From contig JASPKZ010010274.1 in NCBI GenBank assembly GCA_030220185.1, forward strand, positions 558,001 through 622,000: a stretch of 64,000 nt of DNA, given 5' to 3'. The notes under the pieces are model-generated. The model was given only the letters and a program-made list of their open reading frames with translations, did no database searches and had not been told where the DNA came from. Origin of the DNA: Diploptera punctata. Taxonomy: Eukaryota > Arthropoda > Insecta > Blattodea > Blaberidae. This document shows, in pieces, positions 32,605 to 42,642 of this stretch. The position numbers and the translations under genes were made by a program. Position 1 is the stretch's first letter. Every line of letters starts with the position of its first letter.

Positions 32605-32795
32605 ATATTATTAAAATGTTATGGGCACATACAATGAATGGTGTCCACCTGAAAGAAGAAGGAAAGGAAACCTCCAAACTCGTGGATGCAAGAAATAAGA
32701 ACGGAAATGAGAACAAGAGGACTGGAGGACATGGGGTGGATGGATAGAGACGAGTGGAGAAGAAAAATAAAACTTTAGGCAGAGAAAGATGTGTA
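32605..32795 (+). pseudogene. LINE C-terminal tail
   Basis: Reading through one frameshift gives WCPPERRRKGNLQT, then IRTEMRTRGLEDMGWM and DEWRRKIKL, the WxPPxRRRKGxP...RGLxxxxW...DEWRRKI block that ends many insect LINE proteins. Bounded by microsatellites on both sides (32522-32597 and 32818-32900). Confidence 0.7.
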
Positions 32796-32899
32796 AACAT
32801 TAAACATGTATTTATAAATAAATTATTATTATTGTTATTATTATTATTGTTATTATTATTATCATTATCATTATCATGATTATTATTATTATTATTATC

Positions 32900-33943
32900 C
32901 CAATAATTTAGTCTACGTTTTGCATTCTACAAGCAACTAAAGATATTTCTGATTTGTTTCAACATGATATTACAGAATAATGTGCTACAATGTTCATTTA
33001 GCGATTTACGAAGACATAAATCTATTGAGGTTATTCTTATGAAAATACTTTACTAAACTTATTACAGATATTCACCAATTTCATCTAGTAGATATCGGAA
33101 ATGGAAATGACCAACACTTATATATATATATACATCTATATACATGTCTGTAAACGGTCTAGAGGCCGAAATATCTATTTCACAAGACCGATCTTGAATA
33201 TAGCGATAAATTGAAAGTAGTAAGTTTGTGTTTATAACCAGCAAAATCGGTGAAGGAGTTTACTTTAAACGAACATTTATAAATCACTCTAGCGGTCCCA
33301 TTTTTGAAGTTTTGCAACGAAACTCAGTATATGCTATTACATTAAAACGCGAAAACTCTCCTCCAAAAATCAAGGGAATCCGATATGTATTGTAATTATA
33401 TTTAGAAGTGGAAGTTTATTTGGAAACCAAAATTTAAAAAAAAATCTCTTTAGCAGCTGGCATGTTGGCTCGTCGCAATGTATCAATATACAATACAATT
33501 TAATAAACTCTTAAATTGTCAGTGTGTCCTATAATGCACATTGTTTTAATTTATTTAATATTTTTAATAAAGTAATAGAAAATGAATCGGTAAAAATTAT
33601 TTAAATTTGTGTAAAATTATACAATATTCAAAAGGTAATATTTTTTGTTATGACAGATCTGTTTTCTCTACAGTCCGATTACGTTTATAAGTTAACATAA
33701 TAAATTAAGTTTCTCCAATTTAAAAAGAAAGATATATTCTGAAAACCAGCAAAGTCAAACTATTACTTAAGACTTGCTGGGAGTTTTCCTTAGTTTAGGC
33801 AGTTCCTGCGTAACGGATTCTTTTTTTTTACTTTTTCTGACAGTACCTTATAAATCAAATTAACTTAGTAGGGACCTACTGTATCATAAATTAATAAATG
33901 TTCCCCTATTTTTGCAAAAATATAAATAATTTTGCTACATGTA
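32900..33943. other. No gene seen
   Basis: AT-rich DNA, with a small (TA)n-like patch at about 33119-33131. Nothing recognised. Confidence 0.45.
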
Positions 33944-34135
33944 AAATTTACAATATAAAAATAGAATACTTGAGATCTAAGCTGAGGAAGGAGCATGTGA
34001 TTCGAAAGTACTCCACATCCTACCTCCAAAGTTGATGAAGACTGAGATCTCAGGTATTCTGTTTTTATATTTTAAAGTTTACATAGTAACCTCAACGGTG
34101 TTGCGTCATGAATTTTAAAAGTATCGAATGATAAT
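33944..34135 (-). mobile_element. Short Penelope-like palindrome and 3' end
   Basis: Arms 33944-33978 and 34045-34080 are inverted (about 86% matching), with centre CTGAGGA...GAAAGTACTCC (33982-34014). The following 34085-34120, read on the minus strand, has ACACCGTTGAGGTTAC...AAACTTTAAAATATAAAAAC, the same 3'-end words as at 19595-19660. CTGAGGA fits CUGANGA of a hammerhead and GAAA follows 15 bases later, but stem II is weak. Confidence 0.6.
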
Positions 34136-34289
34136 CCATGTAACACAGATTTTACAATCAATTTCAGGTTAACATTAAAACATTAAAAATTTGAACAAAA
34201 AACAAACCTTGTTTTCGAATGTAACGTTAATTCTGCTCAGAAACCATTTAAAGCAGAAATAAAATGTTATTTGTTATAATTTTTTCGAA

Positions 34290-35318
34290 AAAACCTTAAA
34301 CTGAAAATGTATAAAACTGTTATTCTTGCAGTGATGTAGACGAGAAACGCAGACTATTTATTTAAGAGATGAAAAACATTACAATTATTTGTGAATAAAA
34401 TAATACTTAGGCTTATTTTACCAAAAAGGGACCAGCAGATGAATGGAGAAGACTATATATCAGTGAGCTATGTGATATTTATTGGAAACCAGATTTAATA
34501 AGAAGAATGAATTCTCGTAGAATGTGATGGACAAGACATGAAATTCCTTACAGGAAAAAGCAGGGAGAGCGCCTAGGAGAGGGCCAAGACTGAGGAGAAG
34601 GATAATATTAATAGAATAGAATAGAATACATTTATTTAGCGTGGTGGAGTTAAGGCCATGTGGCCTTCTCTTGCACTCACCAGAACAAGCATATGTTACA
34701 TATGAATACAAAAAAAATACAATAATAGTCGTAAAAAACAGGACAAACATATGTTACACATGAATACAAAAAAATTACAATAATAGTCATATTAAACAGG
34801 ACAAACATGTTACATATGAATACAAAAAAAAAGTTACAATAATAGTCATTGAACAATTAATTATCTGTCATATTGAATAATAATGAAATTAATGTCTAAT
34901 AATAGAATGAAACTAAATACAATTAAAATTACATTAATGATACAATGAATAAAAAAAGGAATAACAGCTCGAATCTACTATGCATAAAAAGAAGAGAAAA
35001 AAAATACAAAGAAAGTAATAAAATACAATGAATTAATCTACGCTTTTTATACAAGGCATTAGGTAAATATATTAACAAATCCTAAGTCTATTTTTATTAA
35101 ATAATGCAAAAACGCATTATTAATTCTTAAAAAGTAGTATTAGTGAGTTGTTTCTGTTAGTGATTTTATTTTCAATAATGATTTCTGAAAAATAAATGAT
35201 ACAGTGGATGAGGGAAAAGTATTAGATCGGGAGAGGGATGTTTGGAGACATTACGTCAGCGCAGCCATGAACTTATGGGTTCCATAGTGCCTCTGAGTTG
35301 GTTAGTTAGTTGTCTAAT
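34290..35318 (+). pseudogene. LINE family A, split by an insertion at 34613-35195
   Basis: Left part 34290-34612 runs from the AAACTGAAAATGTATAAAACTGTTATTCTTG stretch to GACTGAGGAGAAGGATAATATTA. The family's expected next words appear only after 35195 (ATGATACAGTGGATGAGGG...GGAGACATTACGTCAGCGC) and end with TTGGTTAGTTAGTTG. The two halves therefore belong to one copy that was interrupted by about 583 bases. Confidence 0.75.
34613..35195. mobile_element. Element-B-headed insertion with 58-bp triplicate
   Basis: It starts with (TAGAA)n-like repeats, then the element B core GGAGTTAAGGCCATGTGGCC at about 34645. Three tandem units of about 58 bases follow (34685-34742, 34743-34800, 34801-34856), each with ACAA(A/G)CATATGTTACA and AATACAAAAAAA..TACAATAATAGTC. 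The remainder is A-rich. The target duplication could not be defined. Confidence 0.6.
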
Positions 35319-35375
35319 ATAATTCAACTGCAAGACTGTAGAGGATAAGACATTTAAAAGTATAAGTAAACATAT

Positions 35376-35590
35376 GTCAACAAAACGAAAATGATCATAC
35401 ATATATATGATAAGAAAAATGAATGCCTGAGCCGGGATTTGAACTCGAGGCCACTAATTCTACCACTGAGCTACTCACGAGTCCTAGCACAAACACTTAT
35501 TTTTCTTGTATATATAATTCTCAATTCACTAGAGGCAGCGGAACATCGGTCGAACTGCCATCTAGTGACTACTATAACAAGTAAGCACTT
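35376..35590 (-). mobile_element. tRNA-headed SINE (family S3)
   Basis: On the minus strand an A-box TAGCTCAGTGG and B-box GAGTTCAAATCCC sit in a tRNA-like block (about 35425-35490). This is preceded by CACTAGATGGCAGTTCGACC and followed by GCATTCATTTTTCTT and a (TA)n-like tail. A plus-strand copy is at 60889-61100. The tRNA-like block sits in the 3' half, which is unusual for a simple tRNA-derived SINE. Confidence 0.75.
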
Positions 35591-35639
35591 CAAAGAGAAT
35601 TTTTCTTATAGCAGAAACGTTTGTATATAAAGTTGTTAT

Positions 35640-36250
35640 AACTTTTTTTATATATTTTTAGCAACGGAGACCAATTATAACATGAAAAGCAAAATAAATG
35701 CTCAATATATATGAAAAATTGGGACTACTAACTACAAATGAATTACTACAAAATAAATGTCCGAGTTTAATCTAAATAAAACATAATAACATATAAATAA
35801 CAAATGGCGAAAAAATATAATTTAAATTGCGGTATGCTGTAAAATGAGCTTAATTTAAAAAGTGTATAACACAAGTGTTGCGTACACTAAGAAATTTCTT
35901 CAGCACGTCGAATTTTGAAGTTTATTGCAGAGAGTTAATATTGTGAAATTACGTACTTATCGAGTTTCAGATATTGGAGGAAGCCGTGATTCGTCTGTCT
36001 GCAGCCTGAAGCCTACAACTGACAAGCAAACGCTTCCCTTGTTGAAGTTGAGCCAAGCAAATTATATCATACCCACCTGTTATCATATTGGTGGTTGATA
36101 CAAATGGTACGTACCGGTACCGACTTTGTTTTGCGAAAAAATAAAAAATAGAAGTCACTAGTGTCATTTTTAGTTTTTAATCATTTAACCCGACTCATAA
36201 TGAGGCGATTTTGTTGGTTAATGAACTCGATTTACTTTTCTTAATTAATC
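35640..36250. other. No gene seen
   Basis: AT-rich unique sequence. Words at about 35680-35720 (AAAATAAATGCTC, ATATATATG) echo the end of SINE S3 but the match is too short to annotate. Confidence 0.4.
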
Positions 36251-36254
36251 GTTA

Positions 36255-36825
36255 CAGTCCGAGATTAATTCAGGAAATGCGTGATATTATGCATTACAGA
36301 CTCTTGACGTCCCAATTCCTTTCAAAAAATGTTAAACTGAAAATATATAAAGTTATTATTCTGTCAGTTATATTATACGGATGCGAAACATGGACTCTTT
36401 CTCACTTTAAAGGAGAAAAGGAGATTGCGAGTATTTGAGAATAAAGTTTTTAGGAAAATGTTTGGAGCAAAGAGAGATGAACAGACAGGTTAATGGAGAA
36501 AACTTCGTAACAGTGAACTACATGGTCTTTATAGGAAGTCAGATATAATAAGAACAGTTAAGTCTCGTAAACTGCGATGGGAAGGACATTTGGCACGAAT
36601 AGGGAATAAAAGACGTGCATAGAAGCTTCTTGTAGGAAAACCAGAGGGAAAGAGCCCAGTTGGTATACCAAGAATGAGGTGGGAGAATAACATTAACTAT
36701 GATTTGAGGGAAGTAGATTATACAGGAATGATTGGAAAATATTAGCTCAGGATAGGGATGTATGGAGAGCTTATGTCTCCTACGGGTTCGATGGTGCCAG
36801 TGAGTTAGTCCGAGTTTAGATGAGG
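36255..36825 (+). pseudogene. LINE family A, connection to 3' end
   Basis: The frame at 36211-36438 enters the family at MHYRLLTSQFLSKNVKLKIYKVIILSV-like words and YGCETWTLS, then a frameshift leads through VFENKVFRKMFG and PEGKSPVGIPRMRW to the end GGTTCGATGGTGCCAGTGAGTTAG. A second family A copy in the opposite orientation follows at 36940, tail to tail. Confidence 0.8.
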
Positions 36826-36939
36826 AAAATATTTCTTTTTTACTAAGAGCGTTAACATAGGCATACATACATACACACACACAAAAACACAAAACACACA
36901 TACATATAACGTCCTACCTCACTAATACTATCTAATCCG

Positions 36940-37335
36940 GATGTTGATGGACGAGCAGATATAAGCTCTCCCTTCATACTAATCTTATTATAATATTTTT
37001 TAATCAACCCCTGTATAATTTAGCTCTCTCAAATTGTTAATATTATTCTCTCACCTCATTGTAGACTAATATTCACGCCGCTTTCACTCCGGTTTTCCTA
37101 CAAGAATTTTCCATGTCCTTCTTTCATTACACATATATGCCACGTGTCGTGCGTATCATAGTCGTGAGGCTTAACATTCTTATTACGTGTGCAAATCAAT
37201 AATGATCATGTAGTTTACATATTTTTCATCATCCATCTGTCTTTAGTCCAAAACATTTCCAAAATACTTCATTCTGATATACTTGTGACTTTTTCTCTTT
37301 TTCTCCTACCTTTAACTGGGTTTCACGCAACGTCG
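36940..37335 (-). pseudogene. LINE family A fragment
   Basis: On the plus strand GCAGATATAAGCTCTCCCTTC, ATTCTCTCACCTCATT, GGTTTTCCTACAAGAATTTTCC, GCCACGTGTCGTGCGTATC and GTCTTTAGTCCAAAACATTTCC follow the order seen at 3840-4160. It is more diverged than most copies. Confidence 0.7.
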
Positions 37336-37387
37336 TATTATATATATATATAATCTTACGAGTCTGTAAATCTTCCGACTCGGGACC

Positions 37388-37508
37388 TACAGTTTTAAGT
37401 CACCACCATTTTTCCATCCTGAAAAATTAATCGATCTCTGCCGGGTTTCAAACTGCGACCCTCGGGATTATAATCAGGGAACATAATCACTATACTACTG
37501 TGGCAACG
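37388..37508 (-). mobile_element. SINE S1 head fragment
   Basis: The minus strand reads TAGTATAGTGATTATGTTCCC (A-box side), then GGGTCGCAGTTTGAAACCCGG (B-box side), then GGATGGAAAAATGG, matching the S1 head at 15862. Confidence 0.65.
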
Positions 37509-37639
37509 TCATAATAAAGTACGCTAAAAACGTTCTGCACAAAAATATTTTATCTAGATTTGTGACCAAAATATCTCAAGAAATATTTATCCTACTTGCC
37601 ATAAAAATAGCTCATAATCTGCGCATTTATATTAATTTC

Positions 37640-37641
<2 letters not shown>

Positions 37642-37678
<37 letters not shown>
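37642..37678. repeat. (TA)n microsatellite
   Basis: About 18 TA units; it generates an isoleucine-tyrosine ORF that is not a gene. Confidence 0.95.
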
Positions 37679-37681
<3 letters not shown>

Positions 37682-37850
37682 ATTTGTGGCCGGACATCAC
37701 GCCTAGATAAAAAATTAACGACAAATAGTTATAAACAATATATAATGCAAAAATAAATGGAAACATTTAGAAAGAATTCGGGTCACATTATTTACAATAG
37801 TCAGATTTTAATACATACCACGAAGAAGACGATGTATAGGTATTAATTTT

Positions 37851-37960
37851 TGCATTAATTAAATAAAAATAAAACTTAGATTTATTTGATTTTCATATTT
37901 ATTAAGATATATTTAGTGACAGCTGTTTCGGTACACTGTACCTTCTTCAGACATGTTAAC
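37851..37960 (-). mobile_element. Single-arm copy of the hammerhead palindrome element
   Basis: Colinear with 5600-5710: TTAATTAAATAAAAATAAAAC, TTTATTTGATTTTCATATTTATTA, GTGACAGCTGTTTCGGTACACTG and CTTCTTCAGACATGTTAAC, with small differences outside the core. It is broken at 37960 by the hAT derivative, and the second arm is absent after that element. Confidence 0.75.
37918..37950 (-). ncRNA. Hammerhead-ribozyme-like core, second copy
   Basis: Same order and same bases as 5662-5694: CTGAAGA, stem GGTAC/GTACC, GAAAC, loop AGCT, GTC. Conservation of the core while the flanks differ (for example AAGATATATTTAG against TATATAATTCAG) hints at constraint or common recent origin. Confidence 0.5.
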
Positions 37961-38224
37961 TAGTGATGGGTAATTCGAGAGTGAGTCGTTTAAAGAGAAC
38001 GCTTCATTACTGTGAAGTGTCAAAAAGTTACTCACTTTTAGTGAACTGCCGCTCAGAGTTCACTACTGCTACTTAAAATTAAAATTTCCTTTTCATTTCA
38101 AGCTCTAGATGTCTCACTCCAAATCAACTTTCGCTCATTCGTTGATTACTCTACATTTCTCCGCCCATCGCCCTTGCATGTCACCGCCTCTTTCCTACGT
38201 CATCCATATCGTTCGTACCGCAGT

Positions 38225-38470
38225 GAGTGTCTGGGAGGAACGAACTATCTTGCCAGAGTGAACTGCCATAGAGGAACGAACCATCGAGCCTGAGTGAAGT
38301 TACATAGAAGAACGAACTGTCTTGGAAGAACCAAGTGGAATCAAAGAACGAATTATCTTAGAAGAGTTAAGTGTTTTAGATGAACGAAGTGGTATCAAAG
38401 AACGAACTATCTTGGAAGAGTGAAGTGTCGTAGAGGAACGAACTACCTTGACAGAGTGAACTGGCTTTAA
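38225..38470. repeat. 36-bp subterminal tandem repeats of the hAT derivative
   Basis: The word GAACGAA occurs at 38238, 38274, 38310, 38346, 38382, 38400 and 38436: exact 36-base steps, with a single 18-base half-step. The unit reads roughly GAACGAACTATCTTG then AGAGTGAACTG..ATAGAG. Such arrays in hAT elements bind the transposase; here that is an inference. Confidence 0.85.
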
Positions 38471-38777
38471 ACATTCAGTTGTACTTCAAACTCTCAACAT
38501 TCGACACGCTCATTCATTCAGTACATGTACATTACGGCACTTTCCCACCTCTTGCTTACGTCATCACTCATACGCAGCATTACTCAGGGATTACTCCTTT
38601 TGATCTACGGCATTACTAACGCTACAAATCTAATGTAGTCTAATATTACAATCACTTTACATTTTATTCACTGGAATTCCGAAAGTATTTAATAAAAATC
38701 AATTTTATCCAAGTGTTAAAACAACATATATTACTTGGTTTACAAACAGCTGTTGCAAAATTTAGTAAAAATCTTAC

Positions 38778-38942
38778 CTTGCTAAACATTCAGAGCGAAT
38801 ATGCCGCGCAGGTTTAAAAGCATCCCGCCCCCTGAATGAAACTGTGTTTAGAACAAAAGTTACACTTTGCTTTACCATCGCCTAAATCGGCGAAGAAACC
38901 CCAAATTTCACTACTTTTTCTTGATCGCGAATTAGAAGCCAT
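38778..38942 (-). pseudogene. hAT transposase first exon (BED zinc finger)
   Basis: Minus-strand ATG at 38942; the frame reads MASNSRSRKSSEIWGFF, then DLGDGKAKCNFC, the start of a BED-type finger with its C-X2-C pair. A frameshift or stop hits the second half where the histidines would be. A good 5' splice site (AAG then GTAAG) follows at 38777. No downstream exon is found before the element's end. Confidence 0.65.
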
Positions 38943-39618
38943 TCTGTAAAAGTGTACACACAAGGCTAAATTTTGTTGGCCTAGCCAGTATTCACCCTCT
39001 TTATATTTTTAGTTTAGGGGTTGTAAAGATTAAGATCAAGTACTTGCCAATAGTACGATTTTGCATATTTCTTTCTTTTTAAAGAACTATTATGCAAATA
39101 ATATGTGTAAAGATATACATATATAAATAAAATAAACTATATCTTCCTTAAAAGTTTTAAAATATTCCACACATGTTTTTTTTCAAATTATAGAATTACG
39201 ATTTTGTTTTTTATTAACATTTACAACTTGAAGTAAAATATGTAAACATTCAAAATCTGTATATAAATACAATTATGCAAATAATACAATTATAACAGAA
39301 ATAAAAGGAGGTATAAATAATTATAAAATAAACAAAAGTATGTTAGCAGTCATATTAGAATTTTCCATACTCAAATAAATTAAAATAGAATTTACAGAAC
39401 TCTTTCCGCTTATCTTTAAAATCCACAGCTACCATGTGGTTGGTTAATGTCAAGTCGTGTCTTCGTGCTTCCCCCTCCAGCCCATATTCTTGTTTTTTTT
39501 TTTTTTACTTGGCGATTTTGTAAACGAACTAGTTGAATTGAATGGTTCACAAAAGTGAGTGCGAGTGAATGAACTACTTCTCAGAATGAACTGGTTGGGC
39601 ACAAAGCATAATGTTAAC

Positions 39619-40257
39619 AAATTATGAATTGTGTTATTATAGTACATACGTATCAACTGATCTAAGCAACAATACAACAATAATTTATTTAAATTTATTT
39701 TTAAATTTAACAAAGGCGATTCATTCAAATCAAGTTGAGAATTATTTAACAGTTACTTATTTTAATCGAGAGGACAAACAATTACATTAGTGCATCTGCT
39801 GCCATAATACCGTAAGAACAAAATTAACATTAATTGCTTAATTATCGCGAAAGACTTGGCGTTTACTAAATGTTAAGCTTGAACATTCAAAGTTCAATAC
39901 GTAGGAGTGTAATTTCCTGTGTTTAATGCCATCTAATCTCAAGACAGATTGCGGTACTTACATAGTATTAAACATTTAACATCCAGTCCATTGTTTCTTT
40001 AATGAACAAGTACGTTAATATTTTATAGAGCTACTGAGATAGCATTAGGTGGATGTGAATTGGACATTTCAGAGGTCACAAGTTTCATAATACCACTTTA
40101 ATAAGAAAATGCCTAATTAATTAATAATATTTGCAACATTAACTCTTTCATTATTATGGATTTGTTATCGTGACATTCCAACTTCTCTAAATAATTTAAA
40201 ATATGTAAAATAACTAATCTTCCAATTGTATTACACGGGTTCTAAACACGGTCTACT
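39619..40257. other. No gene seen
   Basis: AT-rich unique DNA after the hAT derivative; no continuation of the broken palindrome element could be found. Confidence 0.45.
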
Positions 40258-40520
40258 ACTTTAAGAGAGATAAAAGTATTGCAAGTATCTCGGAGTAGAG
40301 TGTTCTGAATGACTGCGAGGAGTAGGACATGTGGTACGAATAAGGAATGAAAAATAGTCCCAGAAGCTTCTTGTAAGAAAACCAAAGGTCCAGAACATAT
40401 GGGAAAGTGGGAGAAAAATATAAAATATGATTTGAAGGAATGATTAGAAAGTATTGAGTCAGGTTAGAGTTATATGGATACTTATGTTTACCCGACAATG
40501 AACCACCGAACTCGATGCTA
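40258..40520 (+). pseudogene. LINE family A 3' fragment
   Basis: TTAAGAGAGATAAAAGTATTGC through GAAGCTTCTTGTAAGAAAACC, GGGAAAGTGGGAGAAAAATA and TTGAAGGAATGATTAGAAAG to CTTATGTTTACCC corresponds to the family's last 260 bases with several small deletions. Confidence 0.7.
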
Positions 40521-40544
40521 CAAATGGTGGTTTTCTAATTATAT

Positions 40545-40700
40545 ATTTAATTATTTATTTATTATTTACTTATTTAGCCTGGTAGATTTAAGGACACGTG
40601 ACCTACTCTTCCACTCCAGGACTAACATAATTACGTTGCATTTCAAATTCAATAACCACAATAATAATAATAATAATTATTATAATATTTTTATTATAAT
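40545..40700 (-). repeat. Element B copy with (AAT)n
   Basis: TTATTTAGCCTGGTAGATTTAAGGACACGTGACCT...CTTCCACTC is element B in the opposite orientation to the 32.5 kb copy; (AAT/ATT)n patches lie at 40660-40710. Confidence 0.6.
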
Positions 40701-40855
40701 TATTATTATTACTTACTTCTACACAATGCCATTAATACGGAATATTGTTCTAATTCTTGTGCTATTTATATTGCCTCACAGTTTATAATATCTTAATATG
40801 TGCCTACCTGTAAAATTTAGAAATGGATCCTTGAATAATTTTCACGCATGCTGGT

Positions 40856-40917
40856 TCGGCCGCGGTGGACTAGTGGTTATGCTCCTTTCCTCTGGTCCCA
40901 AGGGTCGCGGGTTAACC
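40856..40917 (+). mobile_element. SINE S1 head, cut off by LINE C
   Basis: GGCCGCGGTGGACTAGTGGTTATGC has a perfect A-box (TGGACTAGTGG); GGTCGCGGGTTAACCC is a damaged B-box. The match stops where LINE C begins. Confidence 0.65.
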
Positions 40918-41287
40918 CAAATAACTACAGAGGTATAAAAAGCCTTTTGGGAACATGTAGTAAAATCTATGCTAAAATATTATCTAGAAGAATCGGAAAG
41001 ATAACTAATTAAATTATTTCAGAAGAACAACATGGGTTAAGAAACGGCCGCTCTACTATTGACTATATTTTTTTTCACTTCAACAGTTGATAGAAAAATA
41101 AGAGAATTTAACCTTCAGACACATATATTGTTTATCGACTATGAGAAGGCTTTTGATAAAATTATGCGCCATAAATTATGAGATATATTAACAAATAAAT
41201 AATATCCACCTCATCTAATTAAAGCAATAAAAAGTTTATACAAAAATACAAAAATTCGTATCGATAAAGGAAATGGTCCTGGCGAAA

Positions 41288-41290
<3 letters not shown>

Positions 41291-41357
<67 letters not shown>

Positions 41358-41440
41358 GTTTATTTATTCTGCCAGAGTTAAGGCCATAAGGACTTTTCTT
41401 CTACTCAACCAGCACAAATACAAATAAATATTTGACAAAT
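41291..41440. repeat. (AAT)n plus element B inside LINE C
   Basis: Twenty-one AAT units (41291-41355) lead directly into GGTTTATTTATTCTGCCAGAGTTAAGGCC, the element B core in reverse orientation. Confidence 0.75.
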
Positions 41441-41459
41441 ATAGATATACACTATAGGC

Positions 41460-41826
41460 CCTACTAATTATCCATCCATCTATAGTAATTCTGCCCGAGG
41501 GGAGGTCTTTCACTGCAATAATAGAATTTTCATGCTATGCTTTGCAGCTTACTAGGGAATTGTAGGAGTGGGTAGCTTCCCGTTGCTTTCCACACCGGTG
41601 AAGGACGATGATGATAATGATAAGGAGGATGATGATGGTAATGGCCGTATAATTTCGGGGACCCTTTGGGCCTTAAAGGTTTCCTGACATTTGTCTTACA
41701 GGTGAAGAAAAACCCCGATAAAAACCTCACCCAGAAAAACTGTCCCAACAGGGGATCAAACCTGGGCCCGCTGCGAGACAAGGCAGCACGCTATCTCGAG
41801 TCCACAACGGTGGACCTACTAATTAT
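41460..41826 (-). mobile_element. SINE S2, full length, 12-bp TSD
   Basis: CCTACTAATTAT at 41460-41471 and 41815-41826 brackets a 343-base body. On the minus strand the element starts GTCCACCGTTGTGGACTCGAG, has a B-box-like AGGTTTGATCCCC, a body with GTGAGGTTTTTATCGGGG and AATGTCAGGAAACC, and ends GGCAGAATTACTATAGATGGAT. Frames at 41530-41781 and 41666-41851 over it are spurious. Confidence 0.92.
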
Positions 41827-41910
41827 AAAGTGTAAAAATATATTATATTAAATATTGCAATGTAAATTTCATGTACAAACAACATTTTATACAATAATAA
41901 CAGTAACAAT

Positions 41911-41938
41911 GCTGATGATGATGATGATGATAATAATA

Positions 41939-41970
<32 letters not shown>
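41911..41970. repeat. (GAT)n(AAT)n microsatellite
   Basis: Compound trinucleotide run just before LINE C resumes at about 41970. Confidence 0.9.
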
Positions 41971-41971
<1 letters not shown>

Positions 41972-42284
41972 TAAATACTTACGTAGAAATCAACAATGGA
42001 CTTCGACAAGGATGCCCTCTATCGCCAATACATTTTAATATATCATTAGTACATGTCAAAACCTTTTAGAATAACATTTTATGATAAAAGGTATCAAAAT
42101 GGACTGTCTTTTATTCGCAGGTGACCAAATCATTGTAGCTTCCTGGAAAATCAACTAGAAAATTCATTTTATAAATTATGGACACCACTAAACGATTATA
42201 ATTTAAAGATATCAACAGAGAAATCAATGGCATTTATTGGAACTCAGCATAAAAGGACCAAAATTGTAATTGCAGCAAACTTCA

Positions 42285-42642
42285 TTGAATAAGTAACTAA
42301 GTAACCAACTAACTAACTGGCACAATCGAACCCGTAGGTTTATGGCCGCGAGGACATAAGCTCTCCATAGATCCCTATCCTGTGCCAATGTTTTCCAATC
42401 ATCCCCTGTATAATCTACTTCCCTCAAACCATAGTAAATGGTATTCTCCCACCTCATTCATGGTCTACCAACTGGATGTTTTCCCTCTGGTTTTCCTACA
42501 AGAAGCTTCCATGCATGTCTTTCGTTCCCCATTCGTGCCACATGTCCTGCCCATCGCAGTATACGAGACTTAACAGTTCTCATTATATTTGGCTTCCTAT
42601 AAAGACTATGTGGTTCATTGTTAGGTCGTTGAACAAGTAACT
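42285..42642 (-). mobile_element. LINE family A insertion in LINE C, 14-bp TSD
   Basis: TTGAATAAGTAACT (42285-42298) and TTGAACAAGTAACT (42629-42642) flank the insert, with one difference. The insert on the minus strand encodes MRWENTIYYGLREVDYTGDD then WKTLAQDRDLWRAYV and AAINLRV, the A-family C-terminus, and ends in GTTA repeats. Across the site LINE C reads IIEQVT then FNYLGC-like, so the position is exact. Confidence 0.88.

Larger units (their letters stand above)
37961..39610 (-). mobile_element. Non-autonomous hAT deletion derivative
   Basis: The left end TAGTGATGGGTAATTCG is a typical hAT terminus and the 8 bases before it (ATGTTAAC, 37953-37960) reappear at 39611-39618, as expected for hAT. 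The right end (GAACTGGTTGGGCACAAAGCATA) matches the left only loosely. Inside, 36-bp subterminal repeats are at 38225-38470 and one BED-finger exon lies on the minus strand at 38778-38942; the rest of the transposase is gone. GAATGAACTACTTCTCAGA near 39560 repeats the subterminal motif at the other end. It is AT-rich elsewhere. Confidence 0.65.

Noticed and set aside
35425..35490. Functional tRNA gene (A-box and B-box present)
   Set aside because: It belongs to a repeated SINE with a body and tail; acceptor-stem pairing is not kept.
36539..36901. 120-codon minus-strand ORF
   Set aside because: It is antisense to a family A LINE whose sense frame carries the reverse-transcriptase motifs.
38225..38470. 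Regular 36-bp repeats resembling a CRISPR array
   Set aside because: Units are directly tandem without unique spacers and are diverged, in a eukaryotic hAT context.
41666..41851. Short ORF with basic repeats near 41.7 kb and similar ones at 47.8-48.1 kb
   Set aside because: All are translations of the S2 SINE body, which explains why similar peptides recur.
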